64,000 nt of DNA, taken from positions 2,790,001 to 2,854,000 of the forward strand of contig NZ_CP070351.1 of the NCBI RefSeq assembly GCF_016919385.1, written 5' to 3'. Positions within the stretch are counted from its first letter, which is position 1. Each line of letters opens with the position of its first letter. The stretch is from Gordonia sp. PDNC005 (GTDB taxonomy: Bacteria; Actinomycetota; Actinomycetes; Mycobacteriales; Mycobacteriaceae). A model generated the notes under the pieces. The model did not search any database. It saw nothing but the letters and a program-made list of their open reading frames with translations, and had not been told where the DNA came from. Of the stretch, positions 38,245-48,239 are shown piece by piece. Made by a program: the position numbers and the translations under genes.

Positions 38245-39357
38245 TCACACGTCGAGCGTGCAGTCACCCGCCGCGGCGCTGACGCAGGTCTGAATCCGCT
38301 CACCCTCAACGTGTTCGACTCCAGTCCGGAGGTCACGCACACAGCCCTTGTCGAGCATCACGACACAGCTCTGACAGATGCCCATTCGGCAGCCGAACGG
38401 CATAAGCACACCGGCCTGCTCACCCGCCTCGAGCAGAGTCGCGGCGCCGTCGACCTCGGCCTGCTTGCCGCCGCGACCGAACGTGACCGTGCCCCCCTGC
38501 GCACCCGCGGCACCGCGTTCCAACGCGAAGCGTTCAACATGCAGCCGATCCTCACGACCGCCGGCGCGGAAGAGCCCGGTCAGCATGTCGACAAAACCGC
38601 CCGGTCCGCACGCCCAGGCCTGCCGCTCGGCCCAGTCCGGCACCAGATCGTCGAACGTGGTGGCGCTCACTCGCCCGTCCCTCCGGGTCAGTCGAAGCTT
38701 CAGGTCGATGAGTCCGGCGTCTGCGTAACCGCGGAGTTCGTCACCGAACAAGACGTCCGACTCCTCCGGCGCCGAATGCACAAGCACCGCGTCCACCCGC
38801 TGGCCGCGGCGAGCCATGGTTCGCAGCATCGAGATGATCGGCGTGATGCCGCTGCCGGCCGTCGCGAAGAGCAGCTTCTCCGGGAGCGGGTCGGGCAGAA
38901 CGAACTCTCCGGCCGGAGCGGCCAGTCGGACGACCGTACCCGGCGTCAGGCCGCTCACCAGGTGCGAGGACAGGAATCCTTCGGGCATGGCCTTGACGGT
39001 GATCGCGACCGTGCGCTCGGCCACCGAACTGTCCGGCTCCGAGGTGAGCGAGTACGACCGCCACACCCAGCGGCCACCCTGCTGCACACCGATCCCGATG
39101 TACTGCCCCGGGTGATAGTCGAAGGAGAATCCCCAACCGGGCGCGATCACGATCGTCGCGCTGTCCGAGGTCACCGGCGTCACCGAGATCACGCGGCCGC
39201 GCAGCTCACGGGCCGACCACAGGGGATTCACCAGGTGGAGATAGTCGTCCGGTAGCAACGGCGTGGTCACGCGCGCAACAGCAGCACGTACCCAGTTCCC
39301 GCCTTGTCCGCCCGCGACTCCTGCGACCGGTGCCTCGAAACGTTCCCGCCAGCCCAT
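38245..39357 (-). CDS. Desaturase NADPH oxidoreductase (Rv3230c-like)
   Basis: 370-residue flavin reductase fused to a plant-type ferredoxin. FAD binding [13 protein letters not shown] binding [14 protein letters not shown], then a C-terminal 2Fe-2S domain with CRMGICQSC and a later cysteine (QTCVS). It passes electrons from NADPH to the desaturases downstream. First gene of the desaturation transcript; its promoter region carries the same operator. Confidence 0.93.
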   Translation of the reverse strand: MGWRERFEAPVAGVAGGQGGNWVRAAVARVTTPLLPDDYLHLVNPLWSARELRGRVISVTPVTSDSATIVIAPGWGFSFDYHPGQYIGIGVQQGGRWVWRSYSLTSEPDSSVAERTVAITVKAMPEGFLSSHLVSGLTPGTVVRLAAPAGEFVLPDPLPEKLLFATAGSGITPIISMLRTMARRGQRVDAVLVHSAPEESDVLFGDELRGYADAGLIDLKLRLTRRDGRVSATTFDDLVPDWAERQAWACGPGGFVDMLTGLFRAGGREDRLHVERFALERGAAGAQGGTVTFGRGGKQAEVDGAATLLEAGEQAGVLMPFGCRMGICQSCVVMLDKGCVRDLRTGVEHVEGERIQTCVSAAAGDCTLDV

Positions 39358-39394
39358 GTTCGTCTCCTCTGCCGGTTCCGGTCCCCCGGAACTA

Positions 39395-39418
39395 CTAACT
39401 TACGCTTCCGTAGGTTAG
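39395..39418. promoter_or_regulatory. Operator upstream of the desaturase reductase
   Basis: CTAACTTACG (39395-39404), CTTC, CGTAGGTTAG (39409-39418). Both 9-base inner arms are identical to those of the site at 38196-38217, with the same 4-base spacer. It lies 38-61 bases upstream of the ATG. Confidence 0.78.
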
Positions 39419-39449
39419 CGGTTCGAAGCCGCCAGGGCGAACGGGGACG

Positions 39450-40043
39450 TCACGACAGCAACGTTCCGGGCGCCGCGTGGAAAGGTGCGAAGAAGTCGTT
39501 CGCCGGAGCGCCGGCCAGAGACAGCACCAGACCCGGCACCGCCTGGCCGTCGATCTGCTCGCGGATGATGTCCGCGTGACCGGCGTGGCGTGCGTACTCC
39601 TCGACCTGGTGAGCCAAGTAGTACCGCACCTTGATCGGACGAGCGTCGAAGACTCCGTCCCACGGCGCAGGCGGCTCGACCGAGTCGGCGTCGGGGTCGA
39701 CACTGCGGACCACGTCGAGGAACTCGACTCGAGTCGCGTCGAAGCGGGCGATCACATCGGATGCCGACTCACCGCCCGTCGCGGCGAAGCTCCCCAGGTA
39801 GGCGGCGAATCCAGCCTCGTCGAGGGCGTAGTCGCTCGGACCGGAGGTGAGTCGGTTCACCCCGCCTCGCATGCCGTACTCGGCGTGCTTGATGATGCCC
39901 GCAACCGAGAGAGCGCTCCGGCACGGCGTGGCCCAGGCCTGCTCTTCGGTGAGACCGAACGCCGCGGCGCGGATGGCGTCGAGCTGCTGATCGATGTAAC
40001 TGGCCAGGCCGGTGATCTCGTTGTCCTGTGCGGGTGTGTACAC
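39450..40043 (-). CDS. DinB-like/DUF664 metal-dependent protein
   Basis: 197-residue four-helix protein of the DinB/MDMPI superfamily. Possible metal ligands are His in IIKHAEYG and HQVEEYARHAGH. In this order such enzymes often use mycothiol. GTG 40043 is preferred over GTG 40085 because AGGAGG lies just upstream. Substrate is unknown. Confidence 0.78.
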   Translation of the reverse strand: MYTPAQDNEITGLASYIDQQLDAIRAAAFGLTEEQAWATPCRSALSVAGIIKHAEYGMRGGVNRLTSGPSDYALDEAGFAAYLGSFAATGGESASDVIARFDATRVEFLDVVRSVDPDADSVEPPAPWDGVFDARPIKVRYYLAHQVEEYARHAGHADIIREQIDGQAVPGLVLSLAGAPANDFFAPFHAAPGTLLS

Positions 40044-40127
40044 GTCGTCCTCCTGAGTTGCGATGACCCCGGTTGAGGTTCTCACTGAAGTGTGACGGCC
40101 TATGCGGTCAGTTTTTGTCCGCTTCTA

Positions 40128-40631
40128 TCAGAGGAGTTCGAGGAGGAAGGGAAGCTCCTGCGTCGCATACCAACCGAGATCTTGGTCCTCGACGTCGCCG
40201 ATCGTGAGTTCGGCATCCTCGTCGCCCAGATCGGCTGCGTCGACAGCGGCCACCGCTGCGATCACCGCGGGCTCCGCCGCAGCGCCGTCGATGTGCACCG
40301 CGACGATGTCGCCCACTGCGACAGGCGCCGACAGCCGGACAACCGCGTCGTCGAGGTCTGGCCGTACGGTCGCCTCCGCATCGGCCACGACCACAACACG
40401 ACGTGACGGCAACGACGCGTCACCACCTTCCTCCGCCGACAAAAGTCGCAACGACGCGCGAGCGGCTTCACGGAGCGCCACCTCGCCGAGTTCTTCGTCG
40501 TCACCCGACGTGTAGGCCTCCCGCAGCGTCGGCGTCACCGCGAATCCAGTGCCACCTACCGGTGTGAACCCATCGTCACCCGCAGTCAGGTCCGCGATCA
40601 TGGCCAGCGTCGCCGGCAGATACACCCGCAT
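40128..40631 (-). CDS. DUF6912 family protein (Rv3231c-like)
   Basis: 167-residue soluble acidic protein starting MRVYLPATLAMIADL. Conserved near the tgs/desaturase region of mycobacteria; no function known. It starts 9 bases after the acyltransferase stop. Confidence 0.72.
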   Translation of the reverse strand: MRVYLPATLAMIADLTAGDDGFTPVGGTGFAVTPTLREAYTSGDDEELGEVALREAARASLRLLSAEEGGDASLPSRRVVVVADAEATVRPDLDDAVVRLSAPVAVGDIVAVHIDGAAAEPAVIAAVAAVDAADLGDEDAELTIGDVEDQDLGWYATQELPFLLELL

Positions 40632-40640
40632 CGGTACTCC

Positions 40641-42068
40641 TCATCGATCCTGGGGAAGGCCGCTGGTCAGCAGCTCGTCGAGCGATTCGGCGATGTACCC
40701 GGCCATCGCCGGAAGATCGGACACCACCGCGCGGTCGGCGACGAAGCCGAACTGCACGGCCCCACCGTACTCATTGACACTGATCGCCATCGCACGCTGC
40801 GCCGCGAGCGTCGGGATCGTGTAGATCTCTTCCACCGCGTGGCCGGCGAGGTAACGCTGAGACACCGAATCGCTCATGGAGATCGGCACGTTGTAGGTCC
40901 GCTGGAACAGCTGCGAGAACGCGCGCGTCGAGAAGTCGGCGAACGGCACCATCCCCAATTCGGGGAGCAGAGGCTTCATCTCCGGTGCGAGTCGGCGCGT
41001 CGAACCGGAGTAGCGGTCGGCGAGGCCGGCCACCTGCATGAGCCGGACCGCCGGAGAATCCTCGCCGATCGGCAGATCGGTGACGAACTCCGGCTCGTAC
41101 TCGGGGACCCAGTGCCCCGGGCCGGAGACGGCGGCATCCGCTTCTCGGGCGCGGAGCGGAACGATCACGCGGATCGTCTCGCCGTGGGTGACTGTGTCTT
41201 TCGTTGACAGCGTCCACCTGCGCAGGACGCCGGCGAGCACCGCCAGCACGACGTCGTTGAAGGTGCAGTCGAAGCGGGTCGCGATCTTCATGCAGTCTCG
41301 GCGTGAGACCTGCGCACAGGCGAACAGCCGCGACGACGTCGTCACCGAGTTCAACGGACTGTCGGGTGCGGTGTTGACGACCTGTTGAACGGTGGACGCC
41401 ACGAATCGAGCAGATTTGTCGGCCACCGACCAGATGTCGGCGACGGGACCGTTTCCGCGAAGAAGGGAGTCGACGAGCTCTCCTGGGCGTGCCATCGCGT
41501 CGGTGAGGGCGCCGACTGTCATGGACGCCTGACCGGGCGGCGAGCCGGGCATCCAGAGATCTTCGGCCAGTTCCGGCGGCACGACACCCGTGTCGCACAC
41601 AACCTCGCCGATCTCCCGATTCGTTTCCCCGGCGACCAGACAGCGATGCGACTTCGTGAGCACCGCGACGCGCCCCCCGGACAATCCCTCGATCAGGTAC
41701 ATCTCCCACAACGGCCGTTCCCGGCCGAGCGGACGCGACATGATTCGGGCGATGAGCTCCTGAAGCTGCCCCATCGAACCCGGATGCGGCAGCGCGGAGA
41801 GTCGGACGTGAAAGTTCACGTCGAAGTCCGGGTCGTCCACCCACAGCGGACGCCCCAGCCCGAGCGTGACCTCTTTGACGACCTGGCGGTAACGCGGCAT
41901 CAGCTGGAGTCTGCGCTCCACAAGCGAGACCAGGGAGTGGTAATCGAGCCGCGACCCATCGCCTGCCGCCGACGGGTCGATCACCAGCAGCGAGCCCATG
42001 TGCGCGCTGGTCCCAGACCCGTCGAGGAAGTAGTACATCGCGTCTTCCGCCGACAGTCGTTTCACCAT
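40641..42068 (-). CDS. Wax ester/triacylglycerol synthase family, degenerate active site
   Basis: 475-residue member of the bifunctional WS/DGAT family: KRLSAEDAMYYFLDGSGT start, RPLWEMYLIEGL and NDVVLAVLAGVLRRW. The catalytic HHxxxDG, expected in the KSHRCLVAG segment, reads HRCLVAG: the second His is Arg and the Asp is Ala. Acyl transfer is therefore doubtful. The position matches tgs3 (Rv3234c/Rv3233c). ATG 42068 is chosen by homology of the N-terminus. Confidence 0.85.
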   Translation of the reverse strand: MVKRLSAEDAMYYFLDGSGTSAHMGSLLVIDPSAAGDGSRLDYHSLVSLVERRLQLMPRYRQVVKEVTLGLGRPLWVDDPDFDVNFHVRLSALPHPGSMGQLQELIARIMSRPLGRERPLWEMYLIEGLSGGRVAVLTKSHRCLVAGETNREIGEVVCDTGVVPPELAEDLWMPGSPPGQASMTVGALTDAMARPGELVDSLLRGNGPVADIWSVADKSARFVASTVQQVVNTAPDSPLNSVTTSSRLFACAQVSRRDCMKIATRFDCTFNDVVLAVLAGVLRRWTLSTKDTVTHGETIRVIVPLRAREADAAVSGPGHWVPEYEPEFVTDLPIGEDSPAVRLMQVAGLADRYSGSTRRLAPEMKPLLPELGMVPFADFSTRAFSQLFQRTYNVPISMSDSVSQRYLAGHAVEEIYTIPTLAAQRAMAISVNEYGGAVQFGFVADRAVVSDLPAMAGYIAESLDELLTSGLPQDR

Positions 42069-42109
42069 GATGCGATTGAGTGTAGCTAGGGTGTGCACAC
42101 GGCCTGGTC

Positions 42110-42547
42110 TCAGATCAGACCGAACTCGGTCAGCACCCAATGTACTTCGGGGCTACGCATCCGTCCTGGCAGCAGCAGTGGCCGCAGCTCGACTCGTCCG
42201 GCGACGGCGTGCATCCGACCGGCGCGTTCCACTGTCCCGAAGAACTCGGCGGCCCGTGCGGACCGCATCTGCAGGTGCACTCGCCGGAGCCGAACGGCCA
42301 CGCCGCGGACTGGGGCCCGCGCGGTGGACGCCTCCCGCTTCTTGAGCGCGACCGCGACCTGCCCGAACACCTCCGCGGAAACGGTTGCGGAGACGTGCTC
42401 ACACGGCCGTCGGCCGTCCAGCACCTCGAGTATGCGCTGGACTGCGCCGATCACTGCCGTGCGGGCGGACTGTGCGACCTGGGAGGGCGTCGCCGCGGCA
42501 CACGGCCCCGACGACTCCGGTGCCGGCCGCAACTCGATGGTGTTCAT
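42110..42547 (-). CDS. DUF6459 / Rv3235 family protein
   Basis: 145-residue protein with helical N-terminal part (VIGAVQRILEVLDGRRP) and AEFFGTVERAGRMHAVAGRVELR near the end, features of the Rv3235 family. Function is unknown. ATG 42547 lies 2 bases after the ACCTT of an ECF-type promoter motif that is shared with the ESX operon; a TSS that close would make the message nearly leaderless. Confidence 0.75.
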   Translation of the reverse strand: MNTIELRPAPESSGPCAAATPSQVAQSARTAVIGAVQRILEVLDGRRPCEHVSATVSAEVFGQVAVALKKREASTARAPVRGVAVRLRRVHLQMRSARAAEFFGTVERAGRMHAVAGRVELRPLLLPGRMRSPEVHWVLTEFGLI

Positions 42548-42556
42548 ACAAGGTTG

Positions 42557-42583
42557 GACGCACGACACACCGTGGTCGGTTCC
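42557..42583 (-). promoter_or_regulatory. ECF (SigM-type) promoter before the DUF6459 gene
   Basis: Minus strand: GGAACC (42583-42578), 17 bases, CGTC (42560-42557). The 16-mer CGTGCGTCCAACCTTG (42564-42549) is identical to one in the ESX operon at 60817-60802. It lies in the gap after DUF808. Confidence 0.65.
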
Positions 42584-42605
42584 GGGACGCGCCGTGGAAT
42601 GCCGG

Positions 42606-43547
42606 TCAGTGGGCGGTGCGGCGCCACGGCCACGGGATGCCGTGCACAACGGCGACCACCAGGCCGCCCCAGACGACGCCGAAGATCGCCGACGATGCGG
42701 TGTTCGCGATCCACCCGATCACACTCCCGATCGCCGGAATCAGGTCGTGGAACCAGACTTCGATGTGGTGAACGATGCCGTACGGCGAGGTCCAGCCGAG
42801 TTCATCGGCGCCGACCAGGACGATGTGCCCACCGACCCAGCACATGGCGACGATGCCGACCGCACTCAACGTCGACAGCACAACGGGCATCGCGCGCACG
42901 AGGCCGCGTCCGGTGGCGGCGACTGCCGTGGTCTCGCGCTTGGCGAGAGCCAGGCCGACGTCGTCCATCTTCACGATGACACCGACGACGCCGTAGACGA
43001 GCAGCGTGATCAGGACTGCGACAACCGCGAGAACCACCGTGCGCATCACGAACGGCTCATCGGACACCTCGTTGAGGGCGATGACCATGATCTCCGCCGA
43101 CAGGATGAAGTCGGTGCGGATGGCGCCACTGACGACGGTCTTCTCCTGATCGGCTCCGACTTCGTCGGTGGTCGACTCGGCCTTGCCGTGGCCGGAGACG
43201 AGTTCCCAGATCTTCTCGGCGCCCTCGTAGCAGAGATAGGTTCCGCCCAGCATCAGGATCGGGGTGAGCAGCCACGGCACGAACTGGCTGAGAATCAGCG
43301 CGACGGGCAGGATGATCAGCAGTTTGTTGCGGAGCGATCCCTTGGCGATCTTGCCGATGATCGGCAGTTCTCGCGACGGCCGGACCCCGTGCACGTATCG
43401 CGGTGTGACCGCCGTGTCGTCGACGACGACACCGACTGCCTTTGCGCTCGCCTTGCCGGTGGCCGCCGCGACATCGTCCACCGACGCTGCCGCCATCTTC
43501 GCCAACACTGCGATGTCGTCCAGCAGTGCCGCCAGTCCTCCACTCAT
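42606..43547 (-). CDS. DUF808 family membrane protein
   Basis: 313-residue protein with about seven membrane helices; N-terminus SGGLAALLDDIAVLAKMAAASVDDVA is diagnostic of DUF808 (YedI). Function is unknown. It sits between secA and the DUF6459 gene, on the same strand. Confidence 0.88.
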   Translation of the reverse strand: MSGGLAALLDDIAVLAKMAAASVDDVAAATGKASAKAVGVVVDDTAVTPRYVHGVRPSRELPIIGKIAKGSLRNKLLIILPVALILSQFVPWLLTPILMLGGTYLCYEGAEKIWELVSGHGKAESTTDEVGADQEKTVVSGAIRTDFILSAEIMVIALNEVSDEPFVMRTVVLAVVAVLITLLVYGVVGVIVKMDDVGLALAKRETTAVAATGRGLVRAMPVVLSTLSAVGIVAMCWVGGHIVLVGADELGWTSPYGIVHHIEVWFHDLIPAIGSVIGWIANTASSAIFGVVWGGLVVAVVHGIPWPWRRTAH

Positions 43548-43560
43548 GCACTAGACAGTA

Positions 43561-43594
43561 ATGCCCGGCAACGGATAGTTCCGCTACCGGGCAT
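43561..43594 (-). terminator. secA terminator
   Basis: Read on the minus strand, ATGCCCGG-TAGCGGA and TCCGTTG-CCGGGCAT form a 15-base stem (with G-U pairs) around a 4-base loop. It begins 13 bases after the secA stop; a T run is not evident. Confidence 0.7.
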
Positions 43595-43607
43595 CAACCG
43601 ACATTCG

Positions 43608-46358
43608 CTACTTGCGGCGACGACCGCGTCGCTCAGCCTCACGACGCTCGCGTCGGCTGCCCGCGGCGGGGGCCGCCGGGGCCGCCGGGGCCGGAGCGGC
43701 GCCCGCGAGTTCCTGCGCCTGCGACAGGATCTCGGCGGCACCGTCTTCGCCCGGACCGCTGAAAGTGCGAGCCTCCTCGTCGTCGGCGTCGTCTCCTCCT
43801 CCGAATCCGGACAGCATGTCGCTGACCGACGTGCCGAGGGCCGGAGCGGGCGCCTGCAGTTCCACACGCGCGTTGAAGAGGATCGAGACGGTCTCCTCCT
43901 TCATCGCATCGAGCATCGCGGTGAACATGTCGTAGCCTTCGCGCTGGTACTCGACCACCGGGTCGCGCTGTGCCATCGAACGCAAGTGGATGCCCTCGCG
44001 GAGGTAGTCCATCTCGTAGAGGTGATCGCGCCACTTGCGGTCGAGAACCGACAGCAGCACCGAACGCTCGAGATCGGCCATGCCGGAGTCGCCTGCGACG
44101 GCCACGATCTCCTCGACGCGCTTGTCGTATGCGGCGAGCGCGTCGCCGACGAGCTTCTCGCGCAGTTCGTCGCGCGAGATGTCGTCGCGGTCGCCTTCAT
44201 CGGTCTCGCCGACGACGTCCTTGTAATCGAGCGTGATCGGGTACAGCTCTTTGAGCGCCGTCCACAGGGTCTCGAGATCCCAGTCCTCGGCGTACCCTTC
44301 GGCAGTCGCGCCGTCGGCGTACGCGCCGACGACGTCGCCGACCATCGCGCGGATCTGTTCGCGGTGCTCCTCGCCCTCGAGGATCTCGCGGCGCTCACCG
44401 TAGATCACCTTGCGCTGCGAGTTCATGACCTCGTCGTACTTGAGGACGTTCTTGCGGATCTCGAAGTTCTGCTCCTCGACCTGCGTCTGCGCGCTGCGGA
44501 TGGCGCGGGTGACCATCTTCGCCTCGATCGGCACGTCTTCGGGCAGGTTGACGCGGTTCATGATCGTCTCGAGCGCGGCTCCGTTGAAGCGGCGCATGAG
44601 CTCGTCGCCGAGCGACAGGTAGAAACGTGATTCGCCCGGGTCGCCCTGGCGACCGGAACGGCCGCGCAGCTGGTTGTCGATTCGGCGCGACTCGTGGCGC
44701 TCGGTGCCGAGCACGTACAGGCCACCGGCCTCACGCACCTCGTCGGCCTCCGACGCCGCGGCCTTGCGGGCGATGTCGATCGCCTCGTCCCACGCCGCCT
44801 CGTACTCCTCGGGGGTGTTGACCGGATCGAGTCCGGCCTTGCGCAGGCGCGTGTCGGCGATGACGTCCGGGTTGCCGCCGAGCACGACGTCAGTGCCTCG
44901 ACCCGCCATGTTCGTGGCGACCGTGACTGCGTTCAGGCGGCCCGCCTCGGCGACGATCTGCGCTTCCTGCTCGTGGAACTTGGCGTTGAGGACCGAATGG
45001 TCGACACCTGCTTCGGCGAGTTTGCGCGACAGGTACTCGGACCGCTCGACGCTCGTCGTGCCGATCAGCACGGGCTGGCCCTCGCGGTGGCGTTCGACGA
45101 CGTCGTCGACGACGGCGTCGAACTTGGCCTCCTCGGTCTTGTAGATGAGGTCGGCGCGGTCCTTACGGGCCATCGGTCGGTTCGTCGGGATCGTCACGAC
45201 TCCCAGCTTGTAGATCTGCTGGAACTCGGCGGCCTCGGTCTCGGCGGTACCGGTCATGCCGGACAGGGTGTCGTACAGGCGGAAGTAGTTCTGCAGGGTG
45301 ATCGTGGCGAGGGTCTGGTTCTCGGCTTTGATCTCCACGCCCTCCTTCGCCTCGATCGCCTGGTGGAGACCCTCGTTGAAGCGGCGCCCGTCGAGGACAC
45401 GCCCGGTGAACTCGTCGACGATCATCACGTCGCCGTTGCGGACGATGTAGTCCTTGTCGCGGTGGAAGAGTTCCTTCACCTTGATCGCGTTGTTCAGGTA
45501 GCCGACGAGTTGCGAGTTCTCGGGTTCATAGAGGTTGTCGATGCCGAGGCGGTCTTCGACGAACGCGACACCCGCCTCGTGGACGCCGACGGTCTTCTTC
45601 TTGATGTCCACCTCGTAGTGGACGTCCTTCTCCAGCAGGGGTGCGATGCGTGCGAACTCGCCGTACCACTTGCTCGACGAGTCGGCTGGGCCGGAGATGA
45701 TGAGCGGCGTACGGGCCTCGTCGACGAGGATCGAGTCGACCTCGTCGACGACGGCGAAACTGTGCCCGCGTTGCACGAGGTCGTCGAGCGAGTGCGCCAT
45801 GTTGTCACGCAGGTAGTCGAAGCCGAATTCGTTGTTCGTGCCGTAAGTGATGTCGGCGGCGTAGGCGACACGACGCTGATCGGGTGACATCCCGGTCAGG
45901 ATGACGGCCGTCTCGAGACCGAGGAAACGGTGCACGCGGCCCATCCACTCGGCGTCGCGCTTGGCGAGGTAGTCGTTGACGGTGACCACGTGGACGCCCT
46001 TGCCTGACAGTGCGTTCAGGTAGGCCGGCAGCACACAGGTGAGGGTCTTGCCCTCACCCGTCTTCATCTCGGCGATGTTGCCGAAGTGCAGCGCCGCACC
46101 GCCCATGATCTGTACGTGGAAGTGCTTCTGGTCCAGGACCCGCCAGGCCGCCTCGCGGGCCACTGCGAACGCTTCGAGGAGAAGATCGTCAAGCGTCTCA
46201 CCCTTCTCGAGCCGTCCGCGGAACTCCTCGGTCTTGCCGCGCAGTTCCTCATCGCTGAGGGCTTCCATCTCGTCGGAGAGCGCTTCCACGCTCGTCGCGT
46301 ACGAATCCAGTCGCTTGACCAGACGGCCTTCGCCGAGTCGGAGCAGCTTGTTGAGCAA
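43608..46358 (-). CDS. secA: Preprotein translocase ATPase SecA
   Basis: 916-residue motor of the Sec pathway that drives unfolded proteins through SecYEG. Walker [39 protein letters not shown], and [10 protein letters not shown] are visible. The tail is Ala/Pro-rich and ends [14 protein letters not shown], without the cysteine zinc motif. TTG 46358, with GAGGA 7 bases upstream, gives [12 protein letters not shown]; the frame extends further but out of family range. This is the housekeeping secA1-type gene. Confidence 0.95.
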   Translation of the reverse strand: MLNKLLRLGEGRLVKRLDSYATSVEALSDEMEALSDEELRGKTEEFRGRLEKGETLDDLLLEAFAVAREAAWRVLDQKHFHVQIMGGAALHFGNIAEMKTGEGKTLTCVLPAYLNALSGKGVHVVTVNDYLAKRDAEWMGRVHRFLGLETAVILTGMSPDQRRVAYAADITYGTNNEFGFDYLRDNMAHSLDDLVQRGHSFAVVDEVDSILVDEARTPLIISGPADSSSKWYGEFARIAPLLEKDVHYEVDIKKKTVGVHEAGVAFVEDRLGIDNLYEPENSQLVGYLNNAIKVKELFHRDKDYIVRNGDVMIVDEFTGRVLDGRRFNEGLHQAIEAKEGVEIKAENQTLATITLQNYFRLYDTLSGMTGTAETEAAEFQQIYKLGVVTIPTNRPMARKDRADLIYKTEEAKFDAVVDDVVERHREGQPVLIGTTSVERSEYLSRKLAEAGVDHSVLNAKFHEQEAQIVAEAGRLNAVTVATNMAGRGTDVVLGGNPDVIADTRLRKAGLDPVNTPEEYEAAWDEAIDIARKAAASEADEVREAGGLYVLGTERHESRRIDNQLRGRSGRQGDPGESRFYLSLGDELMRRFNGAALETIMNRVNLPEDVPIEAKMVTRAIRSAQTQVEEQNFEIRKNVLKYDEVMNSQRKVIYGERREILEGEEHREQIRAMVGDVVGAYADGATAEGYAEDWDLETLWTALKELYPITLDYKDVVGETDEGDRDDISRDELREKLVGDALAAYDKRVEEIVAVAGDSGMADLERSVLLSVLDRKWRDHLYEMDYLREGIHLRSMAQRDPVVEYQREGYDMFTAMLDAMKEETVSILFNARVELQAPAPALGTSVSDMLSGFGGGDDADDEEARTFSGPGEDGAAEILSQAQELAGAAPAPAAPAAPAAGSRRERREAERRGRRRK

Positions 46359-46486
46359 CGGTAATCCTCTTGATAGGCGGTCGAGTTCTCCGTCGGTCCC
46401 ACCCGCCGTCAGACGGTGGACCGGACAGACCTGGTCCCATGATACGCAGCGGACACCCGAAGGCATGGCACACGTCACCGGAACAG

Positions 46487-46526
46487 CACTCTGCCGCCCC
46501 CACCGATCGGCGGGGGCGGCAGAGTG
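46487..46526 (-). terminator. hpf terminator
   Basis: Perfect 15-base stem: CACTCTGCCGCCCCC (46487-46501) and GGGGGCGGCAGAGTG (46512-46526), loop of 10. It lies just after the hpf stop (46537), before secA. Confidence 0.85.
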
Positions 46527-46536
46527 GGCGCGCGGT

Positions 46537-47271
46537 TTACGCGAGTCGGATGAGGCCGTAGTCGAAGGCGTGACGACGGTAGACGACTGACGCCTTGTCG
46601 GTCTCGGAATCGTGGAACAGGAAGAAATCGTGTCCGACGAGTTCCATCTCGTACAACGCGTCGTCCACACTCATGGGGACGGCCGGGTGGTCCTTGACGC
46701 GAACCACCTGTCCCGGCTGGTGACCGTCGAGTCCGTCGTCCCACGGATCGACGCCGTTCACCTTCGTCACCTCGGGCAACGGCGGCAATGCGTCTGCGGT
46801 GGCCTCGGCGACCGAGGTGGCGCGACGCTGTCCGTCCTTGCGGACCTGCTTGCGCCGCTTGGAGCGGCGCAGTCGCTTGTGGAGCTTGTCGAAGGCCAGT
46901 TCGGTCGCGGCGTAGAAGTTCTCGCCACTGCCCTGCGCGCGGACGATCGGTCCGCGTCCGATGCCTGTGACTTCCACGACCTGACTCTGCTTGGCCTGGC
47001 GCCGGTTCGGTTCGTGGAAGAGGACGACGTCGAACCGGTAGATCGAGTCGTCGAAATGTTCGAGGCGGGAGAGTTTGTCGCCGAGGTAACTGCGGAAGTG
47101 ATCCGGAATCTCCACGTTCCTTCCGTTCCAAGAGACGTCGGCTCGAGGCTCGGCGAGTTCGCCTGCGTCGGTGGAGTTCGCCGGCGGCGTGAACGCGGCC
47201 GCCAGTTCTTCTCGACTCTGAGGTTCCGGGCCCTTGGGCTCGCGCTGACCTTTGCGGTGAACAACCGTCAT
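46537..47271 (-). CDS. hpf: Long-form ribosome hibernation promoting factor
   Basis: 244-residue two-domain protein: S30AE-like N-terminal domain (about 45-155; [21 protein letters not shown]) ending in a basic [14 protein letters not shown] segment, then a C-terminal dimerization domain (about 185-244; [18 protein letters not shown]). Long HPF joins two 70S ribosomes into inactive dimers. The position matches Rv3241c. Confidence 0.93.
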   Translation of the reverse strand: MTVVHRKGQREPKGPEPQSREELAAAFTPPANSTDAGELAEPRADVSWNGRNVEIPDHFRSYLGDKLSRLEHFDDSIYRFDVVLFHEPNRRQAKQSQVVEVTGIGRGPIVRAQGSGENFYAATELAFDKLHKRLRRSKRRKQVRKDGQRRATSVAEATADALPPLPEVTKVNGVDPWDDGLDGHQPGQVVRVKDHPAVPMSVDDALYEMELVGHDFFLFHDSETDKASVVYRRHAFDYGLIRLA

Positions 47272-47492
47272 ATCGTGTTCCTCCTCAGATAGCTCCCATC
47301 GGACCAGCGCCCGAGATGGGATACCAATTCGCTTGGCGCACTGCAGGATTCGCTGTGTGAAACCCGTGCGCGCGGCAGTGTCGCTGTTACGTCAGCGAGT
47401 GTTCACCTCCCGGCATCTCACGTTCATCACTGCCACTTCCGAAGGTATCCGCAAACTCCCCGCCCGGCCACGTTTTAGCGGAACGTCGACTC
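47272..47492 (-). other. hpf upstream region
   Basis: 221 bases between comF and hpf. This should hold the hpf promoter, but no clear sigma consensus was recognised by eye. The region has lower GC than the genes. Confidence 0.3.
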
Positions 47493-48185
47493 TTATGCAT
47501 TCGCCAAGACGACAACAGCCGCCACCTCGACTCCCGCACCCCGCAGCACTCTGACCGAGGCAGCGGCCGTCGCTCCGGTCGTGAGGACGTCGTCGACGAG
47601 CACGGTGACCGCTCTGGAATCCCGCATGGCCCGCGCCGGTCGGCCCGCCAGGGTCACCGCACCGGCGAGGTTGGACGACCGCGCGCCCGCACTCAGCCCC
47701 GCGGAGTCTCGCGTGAAGTGGCCGCTGGCAAGTAGCGGAGCCACGTGTACCCGCTCACCCAACCGACCCGCTGCACTCGCGGCGGTGAGGGTCACCGGGT
47801 CACCGCCGCGCCGCCGGGCCGACGCGGCGCGAGTCGGCGCCGGCACCAGCACGAGCGCGCCACTTCCCGGAACCTCACCCCAGTCGGCGAGCACAACCAA
47901 CGCCGACGCGAGGGCATCACCCAGGATCGGCACGAGATCACGCCGACCGTGTTCTTTGAGCGCCAGGATCGCGGCGCGGAGCGGACCGTCGTACCGGCCG
48001 ACCGACCAGGCCGGGACGCCGAGCTCAAGACGTGGACGCACCGCCCGCGGCGCGTCGACGAGGGCGGCCGCGCATCGTGGACACCATCCGGTGTCGGGCC
48101 TGCCGCAGCCACCGCAGATCAGCGGCACGGCGAGATCGCCGACCGCCGCCGCGATCTGCCTCATCCGGCTCGCAGACCAACCCAT
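47493..48185 (-). CDS. ComF family phosphoribosyltransferase-like protein
   Basis: 230-residue protein with an N-terminal zinc knuckle (CGGCG...WCPRC), a GRYDG...LKEHGRRDL region and the PRPP loop VLVDDVLTTGATAAAS. Family members take part in DNA uptake or purine-related metabolism; its activity here is unknown. ATG 48185 is chosen; GTG 48233, only 6 bases after the lpqB stop, is an alternative. Confidence 0.85.
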   Translation of the reverse strand: MGWSASRMRQIAAAVGDLAVPLICGGCGRPDTGWCPRCAAALVDAPRAVRPRLELGVPAWSVGRYDGPLRAAILALKEHGRRDLVPILGDALASALVVLADWGEVPGSGALVLVPAPTRAASARRRGGDPVTLTAASAAGRLGERVHVAPLLASGHFTRDSAGLSAGARSSNLAGAVTLAGRPARAMRDSRAVTVLVDDVLTTGATAAASVRVLRGAGVEVAAVVVLANA

Positions 48186-48239
48186 CACCGCATCATGACC
48201 GACCGGACCTGAAGTGTCAGGCCCACTGTCCACAGGAGG

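Noticed and set aside
42093-44630. 845-codon plus-strand frame over DUF6459, DUF808 and secA
   Set aside because: Antisense to three supported genes; Asp/Arg-rich composition typical of reverse frames.
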